A stretch of DNA of 64,000 nt from an uncultured Caryophanales bacterium (lineage in GTDB: Bacteria > Bacillota_I > Bacilli_A > RFN20 > CAG-826), in NCBI GenBank assembly GCA_946403545.1, contig CAMJAG010000002.1:1-64000 (forward strand). The letters run 5' to 3'. Below the pieces are notes generated by a model. It saw nothing but the letters and a program-made list of their open reading frames with translations, ran no database searches and was not told the origin of the DNA. The translations under genes and the position numbers were made by a program. This document shows, piece by piece, positions 16,694-25,593 of this stretch. Position 1 is the stretch's first letter. Each line of letters opens with the position of its first letter.

Positions 16694-19633
16694 CTATGCT
16701 TTTTTCCAAAGAGTTGTAGGAGTTTGGTTAGCGTTTCCGTAACATGCAAATCTTGGAGAGCCAGCATTGTATGATAATCTTCTAGCAGAATCTTTGACGT
16801 TTAAGATTGTTGGAACAGTACCTTCGAAGGAAATTGTCCAAGAAGCATTGTCATCGACACTTGCTTGTGTTTGTAAAGAGTTACCAGACTTCCAAGTGAG
16901 GTAAGTACCATCAGGAAGCTTTAATGCGAATGTATTTGCTTTAGAACCAGCAACAACTTCGATTAAGTATTTAGATGCATCTGGAGTAGCACCTGTGTAA
17001 TCATCAGCAATACCATATTTTGTGTTTGTTGTAGAAATACCACCGAATTGTTTCTTAACTGTAGCTGTTTCAGCAGCAAGAATGATCTTATCGCCAACAG
17101 CGATAGATGATGCTTTAGAAAGGCTTGTAGCAGTACCTTGAGCAACTGTAATTGTACATGTAGCTTCTAAGTTTCCTAATTTAGCCTTAACTGTAGCTGT
17201 AGAACCAACAACTGCATCACCAGCAACTGTAACTAAACCAGCATCAACTGTAACTTTGTTATTGCCTTCAACAGACCAAACGATTTCATCAGAGAATGCT
17301 TCAGCTGGTGTGAAGATAACATTAAGTTGTAATGTATCGTTTTGTTTAACTGTTGCAGATGTCTTATCTAATGCGATACCAGTAACTACTGGTGCTTCGT
17401 ATGCTAAGACTGTTGGGTTTAATAATTGATATGCACTAGATGCGACTGTGCTTAAATCTGTTGCGTTAGATTTGTATGCGCTGACAAAACCAGCGACTTG
17501 AACTGTATAACCTTTTTTGAGCTTGCTTACTGCATCATTGTATGTAGCTTCTGATGGATAGCTCTTGTGTAAGTAAACAGTCATTTCTTTGCCTTCAGCA
17601 ACTTTTACTTTGTAAGTAACGTTATCAGTTTTATAAGTATGTTTTGCTGGAGCTTGGCTAACGATACCAGAAACAACAGCATATCTACCTTGATCTTTAG
17701 CTGCTAATTTATCAACGTTATTTTCATTGATAATTAAAGCATTAGGTTGTGTTAAATCTGCATCTGCAACGATTTCTTGAGTTGTTGGAGTAACTTGTTT
17801 ACCACCATTGAAGTTGCTTACGCTACCTTTAACGTGGATAATGCTACCCATTTGAACGTTTGCTAATGGAGAACCATAGATGTACATACCACTATCACCA
17901 TCAGCGATCCAGTAACCTTTAGTTGTACCGTTTTCATAACCACCAATGTAGTAGCCATATGTATCGACTTTAGTACCATAGATACCATCATCTAAGTCTT
18001 TTAATGTTTGTTGTCTAACAGTAACTTTACATTCAGCTGCTGCATTACCTGCTCTAGCTGTAATGACTGCGTTACCATTACCTTTAGGTGTAACAACACC
18101 GTTTTCAACTGTTGCAACAGCTTCATTTGATGAAGACCATTCAACTGTTTCACCACATGGTTTGTCAGCTTTTCTAGCTGTTCTTGTAGCTGTTAATTCA
18201 AGTGTAACGCCTTCGACGTTAACGAGTTCAGCTGTCTTTTGGCTTAATTCGACTTTAACACATGGGTTATTATCGACTTGAATGAATGTGTATACAGGGA
18301 ATAAAAGTCCTTCGACTTTTGCTTGAATGCAGACATAACCATTGCTGACACCAGTAACTTCACCTGTATCTTCGTCAACTGTAGCGATTGATTCATCTAA
18401 TGAATACCACTTTACAGCAGCCTCAGCTGCGCCTGCTGGAAGAAAATTTGCGATTAATTGTAATTTATTTCCTGGAGCGACAACTAAGTCACCTGTTTCA
18501 GATGTAATTGTTGCGCTTGTAGGAGCACTTTGATATTGTCTTGTAACTGTCATCTTTAAATATTTAGATGAGGAGTTACCACCAACCATGTAACCTTCGA
18601 CGTTAGAATATTTACCTTCTGTGTTGTCGACTTGACATGCATCTGTAGATGTAATGTTGATTTTACCTGAACATTCACTTGTATCGCCTTCAAGTGTCAT
18701 CATTGCGTCTTTACCAGTACCACCAGCACCTTTAACTTGTTCAATCTTAATTGGTTTGATTGATGTGTACTTTGTGGAACCATTAGTGCCGTTTGCTTTA
18801 GCTTCTGTGTAATAGCTAGCAAAATCAGCAGCTTTAAATTCTTTAAATGATTGAGTTTTGAATGTTCTGTTGATGACGTTTAATTGATCTGGGTATAAAG
18901 AGTTTTGCTTATCTGCTGTTGAAACAGGAGCGATACCTTCTAAAACGCCATAGTAGTTTGTGAATTTGACACTAACTTGGACAGAATCACCAACTTTAGC
19001 TTTTAAGTTGGATTTTTGACCATAAACGACTAATGGACAAATCTCTTCACCATCGTCGATAAGGATAGTTCCGTCATATGTTGCATCACTACTTGCCTTA
19101 GAAACAGGAATAGCGACGACTTTACCAGCGATTGTGTAAGTTGTTTCTGTCTTTGCAGAAGCATTACCTGCACTGCCGTTGAATGGAGCTTCTTTAATTG
19201 CTGCTTCAAATGCTTCTTTAATGCCTAAGACACTACTCTTTGCAATGTTGAGTTCGAGTTCAGCAACGACTTCATTGTTAACTTTAGCAACGACTGTAGC
19301 TTTACCTTCCTTCTTACATTCAACTGTAGTTGCATCTTTGAATTCTAAATATTCAGCATCTGCAGCGGATTTTAAAGCGAATGTAGCTTCACCGGAATAT
19401 GGGTTACCATTTTTGTTTAAAACAAATGTAACTCTTTCACCGACTTTTGCATCGCCAGACATTGCGATAGCATATTCGCTTACAATTGGACCTGGACCTG
19501 GTTGAGAACCACTGTCAGGTTCGGATGTATTGCTATTGTTTGCTGATGGGTTGTTTTGTGTACAACCAGTTAAAACAGGAGCGGCAATAGCAAATGTGAC
19601 AAATAATGTCGAAAAGATTTTCTTGAATTTCAT
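16694..19633 (-). CDS. Large surface lipoprotein with Ig-like (Big2) and OB-fold-like domains
   Basis: 979 residues, secreted and lipid-anchored: basic N-terminus, hydrophobic core and lipobox LTGC near residue 24, then a Ser/Asn/Pro-rich linker. Approximate layout: Ig-like domain (35-115); OB-fold-like segment (120-230) with a YTIAGKVVAI / ILIDDGEE pattern seen in domains attached to bacterial extracellular nucleases; a β-rich segment (245-370); two Big2-type domains (about 370-540) with the ATVDEDTGEVTGVSNG-type loop; a second OB-like segment (545-760); a third Big2 (about 765-850); and a C-terminal β-rich module with a YLTWKSG strand. No catalytic motif recognised; a binding or adhesive role for nucleic acid or surface is inferred from its neighbours. 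Start at the ATG at 19633 with AGGAGG 6 nt upstream. Confidence 0.85.
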   Translation of the reverse strand: MKFKKIFSTLFVTFAIAAPVLTGCTQNNPSANNSNTSEPDSGSQPGPGPIVSEYAIAMSGDAKVGERVTFVLNKNGNPYSGEATFALKSAADAEYLEFKDATTVECKKEGKATVVAKVNNEVVAELELNIAKSSVLGIKEAFEAAIKEAPFNGSAGNASAKTETTYTIAGKVVAIPVSKASSDATYDGTILIDDGEEICPLVVYGQKSNLKAKVGDSVQVSVKFTNYYGVLEGIAPVSTADKQNSLYPDQLNVINRTFKTQSFKEFKAADFASYYTEAKANGTNGSTKYTSIKPIKIEQVKGAGGTGKDAMMTLEGDTSECSGKINITSTDACQVDNTEGKYSNVEGYMVGGNSSSKYLKMTVTRQYQSAPTSATITSETGDLVVAPGNKLQLIANFLPAGAAEAAVKWYSLDESIATVDEDTGEVTGVSNGYVCIQAKVEGLLFPVYTFIQVDNNPCVKVELSQKTAELVNVEGVTLELTATRTARKADKPCGETVEWSSSNEAVATVENGVVTPKGNGNAVITARAGNAAAECKVTVRQQTLKDLDDGIYGTKVDTYGYYIGGYENGTTKGYWIADGDSGMYIYGSPLANVQMGSIIHVKGSVSNFNGGKQVTPTTQEIVADADLTQPNALIINENNVDKLAAKDQGRYAVVSGIVSQAPAKHTYKTDNVTYKVKVAEGKEMTVYLHKSYPSEATYNDAVSKLKKGYTVQVAGFVSAYKSNATDLSTVASSAYQLLNPTVLAYEAPVVTGIALDKTSATVKQNDTLQLNVIFTPAEAFSDEIVWSVEGNNKVTVDAGLVTVAGDAVVGSTATVKAKLGNLEATCTITVAQGTATSLSKASSIAVGDKIILAAETATVKKQFGGISTTNTKYGIADDYTGATPDASKYLIEVVAGSKANTFALKLPDGTYLTWKSGNSLQTQASVDDNASWTISFEGTVPTILNVKDSARRLSYNAGSPRFACYGNANQTPTTLWKKA

Positions 19634-19655
19634 AACCAACCTCCTTCTTATGAAA

Positions 19656-20078
19656 TTACTTTTTGTCAGCCATGTTATCTTTGAGTTTAGCTATGGCTGA
19701 AATCTCTTTTTTATAAGCAATTCTATATTTTAAGTTAGTGAGAACTTGGACTAGCCCGAGGGTTAACAAAGTTACTCCACCAACTGCGCAGGCAATGCAA
19801 ATCCAGAATTGCAAGGATAAGACATCTATACCTGCTGGTTTATTCATCTTCCTAGTGAAAGAAAGAATAAAGAATAAAACTGAGACCGCTAAACAAATGC
19901 CACCTAAAACGACTAAGCATAAACCATTGTCTTGGTTATCTAGTGTTTTAACGATGGATTGATGGTCTTTTCTGCTCTTATTAGTAAGCTCATCGTATGG
20001 TAAAGACCCCAATTCTTCTTCAGAAATAATTGGGTTTTCTTGAATTACGGATAATTTTTGAGTCTTTACTTCTTCCAT
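19656..20078 (-). CDS. Small membrane protein with two TM segments
   Basis: 140 residues, not recognised. A charged cytoplasmic-looking N-terminus (about 1-50, with EENPIISEEELGSLPYDEL-like acidic stretch), TM1 about 52-74, a short loop, TM2 about 86-110, and a Lys-rich tail ending MADKK. It starts 1 nt before the end region of the SNase lipoprotein (stop/start spacing about 1 nt) and 22 nt upstream of the large Ig/OB lipoprotein, so it belongs to the same transcription unit. Possibly an accessory of the surface nuclease, but nothing in the sequence proves that. Confidence 0.75.
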   Translation of the reverse strand: MEEVKTQKLSVIQENPIISEEELGSLPYDELTNKSRKDHQSIVKTLDNQDNGLCLVVLGGICLAVSVLFFILSFTRKMNKPAGIDVLSLQFWICIACAVGGVTLLTLGLVQVLTNLKYRIAYKKEISAIAKLKDNMADKK

Positions 20079-20079
20079 A

Positions 20080-22143
20080 TTAATCAGCTAATTCGGATAA
20101 TGTGATGTCTGTGCCAGAGCAGATTTTAGCACTCATCTTCTTTTTACCACTAGTTGATTCATAACCAGTGGAAATAACGACTGTGTTAGTCATTTTCTTA
20201 CGTTTTGCAGTAACTTGAATTGTGTAAGCCTTATTTGGATTACTTTCATCAAGGTTAGCGTATTCAGCGCCTTTTTCGTTGAAGTAGTAAGATCCACCAG
20301 TGAAGAACTTATAGCTACGGCATGTGTTAATACCATATGTAACTAAGATTTCTTGGTCAACTGTGAATCTAATAACGCTTGAAGAATATCTTAATCCTGC
20401 GTTTTTGCTACCACCATAGCTAGCTGGATCATCATTCATTGTTTTACAATTGTCTGTTCCAAAACCAGCGTAGAAGATAGGAGCGTTAGATGTATTGTAG
20501 AAAGGATAAGCATCATTGTACTTATTGATTTCTTCAGAACCACCTTCGCCGATTTCTTCTGGTTGATTGTTATAGCTACTTGTGAATGGATAGCAGAATA
20601 CATCATCAGTAATCTTTACTAAGACTTGTGGATAGTGTTTGCTATTAAATTGAGCACCTGTCACTTCAATAGGTCTAATTTCGTGACCACGAGAAATGAT
20701 TGTTGTGTCTCTATTTGGGTTTGGATTTAATGTGTGGTATGAAATACCTTGCATTTGATAACATCCACCATAACTTGAAATTGCGCCAATAACTTGGACA
20801 TAGTCGCCAGTTTTAATTGGAGTTTCAGAATATGTGAAGACGTATAATCCATATGGATCGCTAGCTGCTAAATCAGCTGCGGAGTAAGATGGCTTATCTT
20901 GAATATAGAAAGATGTACCAACCTTACGTGTAACGTAACCTTTAACTTTGTATAAAGATTTTTTATTACAATAAATTGAATCTGGATAGTATTTTAAGTC
21001 AGCGTCATCATGTGTACCACTTGTGTAAAGACGGGACATTGATAATTCATCGACTTCTACTTTTTCATAATCAAAGTAGTTGTCATCTTCTTTATCAGAG
21101 TAAATGTGACGTTTATTTGCTTTTGCAGATAAGTTTGCTTTATCGAAATATCTATAGAAATAGTCACCTGTATCTTCTGGAGAACCGACACCGAATGAGA
21201 ATCCTTGATAGACCATTTCAAGATTTAAGCATCTGAAATCGTTTTTTGTTGGGTTATCAACTGTTGCATACCAAACATAAGCTAAGCTTCTTTGGTTACC
21301 ATCAGCAGTTGCATAGTATGTACCTTGTTCACTAGAACCTAATTTGAGATCTTCTAATGTCATTTTATCACCATTTAAGCTAGCGGATTGACCAACAAGG
21401 ATTAAGCTTGTAACGCCTGCGTATGTAGGAGTTACGTCTAAATATTTAAGTAAGGAGGAATCGCCTGAGTAAATGTATTTTGAATAGTAAGATGCAGTTA
21501 AGCCCCACTTTTCAATTTCACTTGTAGATTCAGGTGTATCAATACCTAAATAACGAATTTTAATTGTGTAACCTAAGTTTTTAGCTTCAACGTGTGTTGT
21601 ATCGCCATCAACATAGTTTACGAAAGCATCGGAATCAACTTTTTGTCCTTTGTTATATTTTTTAGGAGCATTAGCTTGTTCGATACCACATCTACGGAAG
21701 TCGAGATTTTCTTTCTTATCAGTAGATGGTTTTGATGGATTCATAACTTCGTTAAAGACAGCATCAGAAATGTTGAGTTTGAATTTTTCAACAAAATCAA
21801 CACCTGGATCAACATCATAACTTGCCTTTAATTTGTTAGTTCCAGAAGTAATTTTTGTGGAATAAATTGCGGAACCATCTTCGTTTTTCTTAACGAGTTC
21901 ACAATCTACACCATTATTAGTAACACTACCAATGAAGAAGTCTTCACTAGGTGTAACTGTAAATGTTAATGTATCGCCTGGTTTAACAGCGTTTGCTTCA
22001 GCGGAGAAATTAGATAATCTACCATAAATTGATGTAGTAGTTGTATCTAAATAGGATGTCTCAACTTTTTTAGTTTGTTGACAACCTGCTAAAGCGAATC
22101 CTGCAATAACAAGGCCAATAACGTATTTGAAATTCTTTTTCAT
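20080..22143 (-). CDS. Surface lipoprotein nuclease, SNase (thermonuclease) type
   Basis: 687 residues. Lipobox LAGC puts the lipid-anchored Cys at residue 21. Residues 41-115 look Ig-like. The staphylococcal nuclease domain spans about 148-320: YVDGD (177-181, Ca2+ site), IRYLGIDTPE with R197, D202 and E205 equivalent to SNase R35, D40, E43, and QRSLAYV with R285 equivalent to R87, then LNLEMVYQGF as in 'vnEaLVrqG'. All catalytic residues are therefore present. An OB-like segment follows (about 395-475). Predicted to cut DNA/RNA outside the cell into mono- and oligonucleotides. It directly follows an ABC importer (binding protein ends 19 nt upstream), an arrangement reminiscent of mycoplasma membrane nucleases beside carbohydrate-type ABC transporters. 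Confidence 0.87.
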   Translation of the reverse strand: MKKNFKYVIGLVIAGFALAGCQQTKKVETSYLDTTTTSIYGRLSNFSAEANAVKPGDTLTFTVTPSEDFFIGSVTNNGVDCELVKKNEDGSAIYSTKITSGTNKLKASYDVDPGVDFVEKFKLNISDAVFNEVMNPSKPSTDKKENLDFRRCGIEQANAPKKYNKGQKVDSDAFVNYVDGDTTHVEAKNLGYTIKIRYLGIDTPESTSEIEKWGLTASYYSKYIYSGDSSLLKYLDVTPTYAGVTSLILVGQSASLNGDKMTLEDLKLGSSEQGTYYATADGNQRSLAYVWYATVDNPTKNDFRCLNLEMVYQGFSFGVGSPEDTGDYFYRYFDKANLSAKANKRHIYSDKEDDNYFDYEKVEVDELSMSRLYTSGTHDDADLKYYPDSIYCNKKSLYKVKGYVTRKVGTSFYIQDKPSYSAADLAASDPYGLYVFTYSETPIKTGDYVQVIGAISSYGGCYQMQGISYHTLNPNPNRDTTIISRGHEIRPIEVTGAQFNSKHYPQVLVKITDDVFCYPFTSSYNNQPEEIGEGGSEEINKYNDAYPFYNTSNAPIFYAGFGTDNCKTMNDDPASYGGSKNAGLRYSSSVIRFTVDQEILVTYGINTCRSYKFFTGGSYYFNEKGAEYANLDESNPNKAYTIQVTAKRKKMTNTVVISTGYESTSGKKKMSAKICSGTDITLSELAD

Positions 22144-22162
22144 ACTTTATAAATCCTTATTA

Positions 22163-23674
22163 TTATGCAGCGGACTTGCATTGGTTGAATGCATATGTGA
22201 ATGCATCATCAATAGAACGGTTTTCAAGATATGTGTACTTGATTAAGCTACCAATTTGAGTTCTAGCTGTACCAGATCCAACAAATGTTGGAGATGTGTA
22301 ATAGTAGTCTTTTAATGTGGATGTAATTGATGGAATAGCGTATTTTAAGCCTTCATCTTTTAATGCGATCCAGCTCTTGTAGTTTGCTGTATCGTAACAA
22401 GAGATTCTAATTGGGTCATATGAGTTTTCAAGTGCTAATGCTGTGTTATTTTCTGTATCAGCAAGCATCTTATAGAATAACCATGCTCCCTTGTGAATGT
22501 AGTCATCATCGTTATTGAAGAAACAAATGGATGGACCTTGTTGGATATATTTTGGAGTTTCTCCATAGTATGGAACAGGTGCTAAATCGACTTGGAAGTT
22601 ACTTGAAATGTTATAGCTAGAACCACCAGTAGAACCGATAGTCATAACGAGTTTTGCTTCACCAAAGTAATCGTTAGTGTATTTTGTACCACCTAAGCTA
22701 CCTTTAGTGACCATAACTTTATCTTTAACGTTTTGTAAAACGTCACCGACAAATGCTTTAGCATCGGCATTAACGAATGCGAAGTGTTGTTTTGGATCAC
22801 TTCTACTTGCATCATCGTTGACTGTATAAGGGATGCCTCTTTGTGCAAATTGAGTAATGAACATATTTGCATCAGAGTCATAACCGATTGGATAGAATTC
22901 ACCAGCAACTTGGTTATCGCTTCTATCTTTAATGATTTTTTTACCAAGAGCAATCATGTCATCCCATTTTGTTGGAACTGTGTATGTATAACCTTGATGG
23001 CCAACAACATATTCTTTTAATGCAGCTAAATCTGTATCATATGTTGCGCTCTTTTCTCTTGTTTTACCTTCAACTTTTGCAACTAAACCAGCAAAAGTAG
23101 AATCGTTTGCGAATTTTACTTTATTTTGTTCATTTAAGCCATCCATATATGCACGGTTATAGTACATAACTTCAGTTGATTTATACATAGGCATGGACCA
23201 AACACCATCAAATTGATATTGGTTACCTTCAGCATAATATCCAGGAACAAAGTCAGCGATTTCGCTATCTTTGTAACCGAAGTTTGGATCTTTAAGGAAG
23301 TTGTCTAATCTTAACAATGAAGAATCTGCTAAATCTTTTGAAATGTATTCAGCAAAGCTGTCTGGATAGCCCATTGCTAATGCTGGAACTTCACCAGAAG
23401 ATAATTTTGTTTTAGCAGCAGAATGTAAACCATCATAGTCACCAGCTAAGTGAACGAGGTTCATTTTGTATTTGCCTGCATATAAAGCATCAAATTTGTC
23501 TGCGACCTTTCTAAGTTCATCAGTTTTAGCATGACCTAAGCAGTGCCAGAAAGTGATTTCAACTTCTTTTGCAGGATCGTCAGTTGGTAGATTTCTATCG
23601 ACATCGACAGTTCCACCACATGCTGTTAATGTTAACAATGCACTAGCAGCAATCAATAATAATTTTTTACGCAT
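22163..23674 (-). CDS. ABC transporter substrate-binding lipoprotein (carbohydrate-type, family 1)
   Basis: 503 residues; signal peptide with lipobox LTAC (Cys at about residue 19). ITFWHCLG after the linker is the typical first strand of family 1 extracellular solute-binding proteins (MalE/UgpB-like), followed by the ALAMGYPDSFAEYI and GVWSMPMYKSTEVMYYN segments, where these proteins line the ligand cleft. It precedes the nuclease gene and follows the two permeases (11-nt gap), so it delivers substrate to that importer. Family membership says sugar or sugar phosphate; context suggests nucleoside, nucleotide or sugar phosphate. Confidence 0.9.
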   Translation of the reverse strand: MRKKLLLIAASALLTLTACGGTVDVDRNLPTDDPAKEVEITFWHCLGHAKTDELRKVADKFDALYAGKYKMNLVHLAGDYDGLHSAAKTKLSSGEVPALAMGYPDSFAEYISKDLADSSLLRLDNFLKDPNFGYKDSEIADFVPGYYAEGNQYQFDGVWSMPMYKSTEVMYYNRAYMDGLNEQNKVKFANDSTFAGLVAKVEGKTREKSATYDTDLAALKEYVVGHQGYTYTVPTKWDDMIALGKKIIKDRSDNQVAGEFYPIGYDSDANMFITQFAQRGIPYTVNDDASRSDPKQHFAFVNADAKAFVGDVLQNVKDKVMVTKGSLGGTKYTNDYFGEAKLVMTIGSTGGSSYNISSNFQVDLAPVPYYGETPKYIQQGPSICFFNNDDDYIHKGAWLFYKMLADTENNTALALENSYDPIRISCYDTANYKSWIALKDEGLKYAIPSITSTLKDYYYTSPTFVGSGTARTQIGSLIKYTYLENRSIDDAFTYAFNQCKSAA

Positions 23675-23685
23675 AAAGATTCCTC

Positions 23686-24639
23686 CTAACCCTTAATGCC
23701 AGCACGGCCGACACCGCGCATGATGTATTTTCTGAAAAATACGAACAATAGTAATAATGGAACGGTAACGATAACAGTAGCAGCCATTTGTGCACCATAA
23801 TCGTCAACGTTATCTGCAACAGAGAATGTTTCTCTTAAGCCGTTTGTGATTAAGTAGACGTTCTTATTACCTGTTGCGATTAAGTTTGGCCACACGTATG
23901 AGTTCCATGCGCCCATTAACTTAAGAATAAAGATAGTAGTTAAAGTTGGCATTGCTAAAGGTACCATAACTTGCCATAAGAATGACCAGTCTGATTTACC
24001 ATCAACTTTAGCTGCTAAGTATAATTCGTTAGGGATTTGCTTGAAGTTTTGTCTTAAAAGGTAGATGTAGAAGACACTCACCATGAAAGGCAAAATCATC
24101 GCAGCAAAGTTACCAACGTAATTATTCATTTGAGTGAATCCAAGTCTTGAAACGGAAATGTAGTTAGAAATAACCATCATTTCACCAGGAATCATCATTG
24201 TGCCTAATAAAATTGTAAATACTAGGTCTTTGCCTTTGAAATTAAGTCTAGCGAATGCGAAAGCCGCTAGAATTGTTGTAACTAAAGTACCAATTGTACT
24301 TAAGATACCAACTAATAATGTGTTTCTTAATAATGTTACGAAATCAAGTCTTGTTAAAGCTTCGCCATAGTTTGCCCAACGAATTGTCATTGGGAAGAAT
24401 GTTGGAACTAAACGTTTGATTTCTGCACCAGTTTTTAAGGATGTAATAATCATCCAATAGAATGGGAAGACGATGAGAACTCCCATTACTGTTAAGAATG
24501 CATAGATAATAACCAAAGAGATGATATGAACAATCTTATCAATTCTTTGTTTAGTCTCTACTGATTGATTGCCACCGCGTAGTACTAAGACCATATCAGA
24601 TGTGTCGGCAGCGTATTTAAATGTTTCGTTGCTTTTCAT
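23686..24639 (-). CDS. ABC transporter permease (MalG/UgpE-like)
   Basis: 317 residues, about six TM segments with a TM near residues 35-60 after a cytoplasmic head. The EAA loop is LYLAAKVDGKSDW...VPLAMP at about 210-235, the site that docks the ATPase; the C-terminal FFRKYIMRGVGRAGIKG tail is typical for MalG-type permeases. It starts 1 nt after its partner permease ends, so the two are translationally coupled. Confidence 0.93.
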   Translation of the reverse strand: MKSNETFKYAADTSDMVLVLRGGNQSVETKQRIDKIVHIISLVIIYAFLTVMGVLIVFPFYWMIITSLKTGAEIKRLVPTFFPMTIRWANYGEALTRLDFVTLLRNTLLVGILSTIGTLVTTILAAFAFARLNFKGKDLVFTILLGTMMIPGEMMVISNYISVSRLGFTQMNNYVGNFAAMILPFMVSVFYIYLLRQNFKQIPNELYLAAKVDGKSDWSFLWQVMVPLAMPTLTTIFILKLMGAWNSYVWPNLIATGNKNVYLITNGLRETFSVADNVDDYGAQMAATVIVTVPLLLLFVFFRKYIMRGVGRAGIKG

Positions 24640-24640
24640 A

Positions 24641-25591
24641 CTAATAGTGAACCCTCTTCTTACTTACTTTATTTTGTACAACCGTGAATATCATAATAAT
24701 GATAAACAGGAAGATTGACGCAGCGGATGCGTATTGGACTTTATTCTTTGCAACTTGGTCGTAAATAAAGAAGACCATGGTTTGCATTGAAGTTGGACCT
24801 GTGTTGATATCAAATGAACCACCACCAGCGCCGAATAAACCAATAACTGAGTTGTATTCTTTAAATGCACCGATGAATGATGTAATCATCATGTATAAAA
24901 TTTGTGGAGATAATAATGGAATTGTAATCTTCCATGCAGTTTTAATTTTGCCAGTGCTATCGATTTGAGCAGCTTCGTAGTATTGTTTATCAATATTTTG
25001 TAAACCACCTAAGAAAATCAAAATCTTGTATGGTAATGAATGCCATACAATGTAGAAACAAATTGCGAATAATGCTCTAGGATAAGCAACTGTTGCACCT
25101 GTAATTGGAGATGGAGTAATCCAAGTTAAGTTTGGACTTCTCAAAATGGAGTTGATAATACCATAGTCGGAAGAGAAGATAACTGAGAAAACCATACCAA
25201 TAGCGATTGCGTTAGTAACATAAGGCATGAAGAAGACTGTTTGGAAGAACTTCTTTAATGGTTTAATGCTATTTAATGCAATTGCGATTACAAGTGAAAG
25301 AATGATAGAACATGGAACAGTAATAATTGTGAGAACCAATGTGTTTGGTAATGCAGTTTTCATAACCAATTCAAACATTGAACCAGCACCACCACCAAGG
25401 CTGCCCCATGGTGTTAAGACAGATGCGTAGTTATCTAGTGTGAAACCAGAGAACTTACCTGTCATGTAGTTATAGTCTTTTAAGAATGAGACGAAGAAAG
25501 TGTTGATAATAGGGAAAAATGTAAACACCGATAACAATATGATTACCGGAGCTAAATATAACCAACCTTTCCAATTGTTCTTGCTTTCCAT
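24641..25591 (-). CDS. ABC transporter permease (MalF/UgpA-like)
   Basis: 316 residues, six TM segments. FFPIINTFFVSF in TM1, and the EAA motif YYEAAQIDSTGK...IPLLSP around residues 205-230 identify the carbohydrate-uptake CUT1 family. A short Gly-rich loop (GSLGGGAGS, about residue 60) is unusual but small. It starts 2 nt after the ATPase gene ends. With the 23686-24639 permease it forms the membrane channel. Confidence 0.93.
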   Translation of the reverse strand: MESKNNWKGWLYLAPVIILLSVFTFFPIINTFFVSFLKDYNYMTGKFSGFTLDNYASVLTPWGSLGGGAGSMFELVMKTALPNTLVLTIITVPCSIILSLVIAIALNSIKPLKKFFQTVFFMPYVTNAIAIGMVFSVIFSSDYGIINSILRSPNLTWITPSPITGATVAYPRALFAICFYIVWHSLPYKILIFLGGLQNIDKQYYEAAQIDSTGKIKTAWKITIPLLSPQILYMMITSFIGAFKEYNSVIGLFGAGGGSFDINTGPTSMQTMVFFIYDQVAKNKVQYASAASIFLFIIIMIFTVVQNKVSKKRVHY

Positions 25592-25593
25592 AA

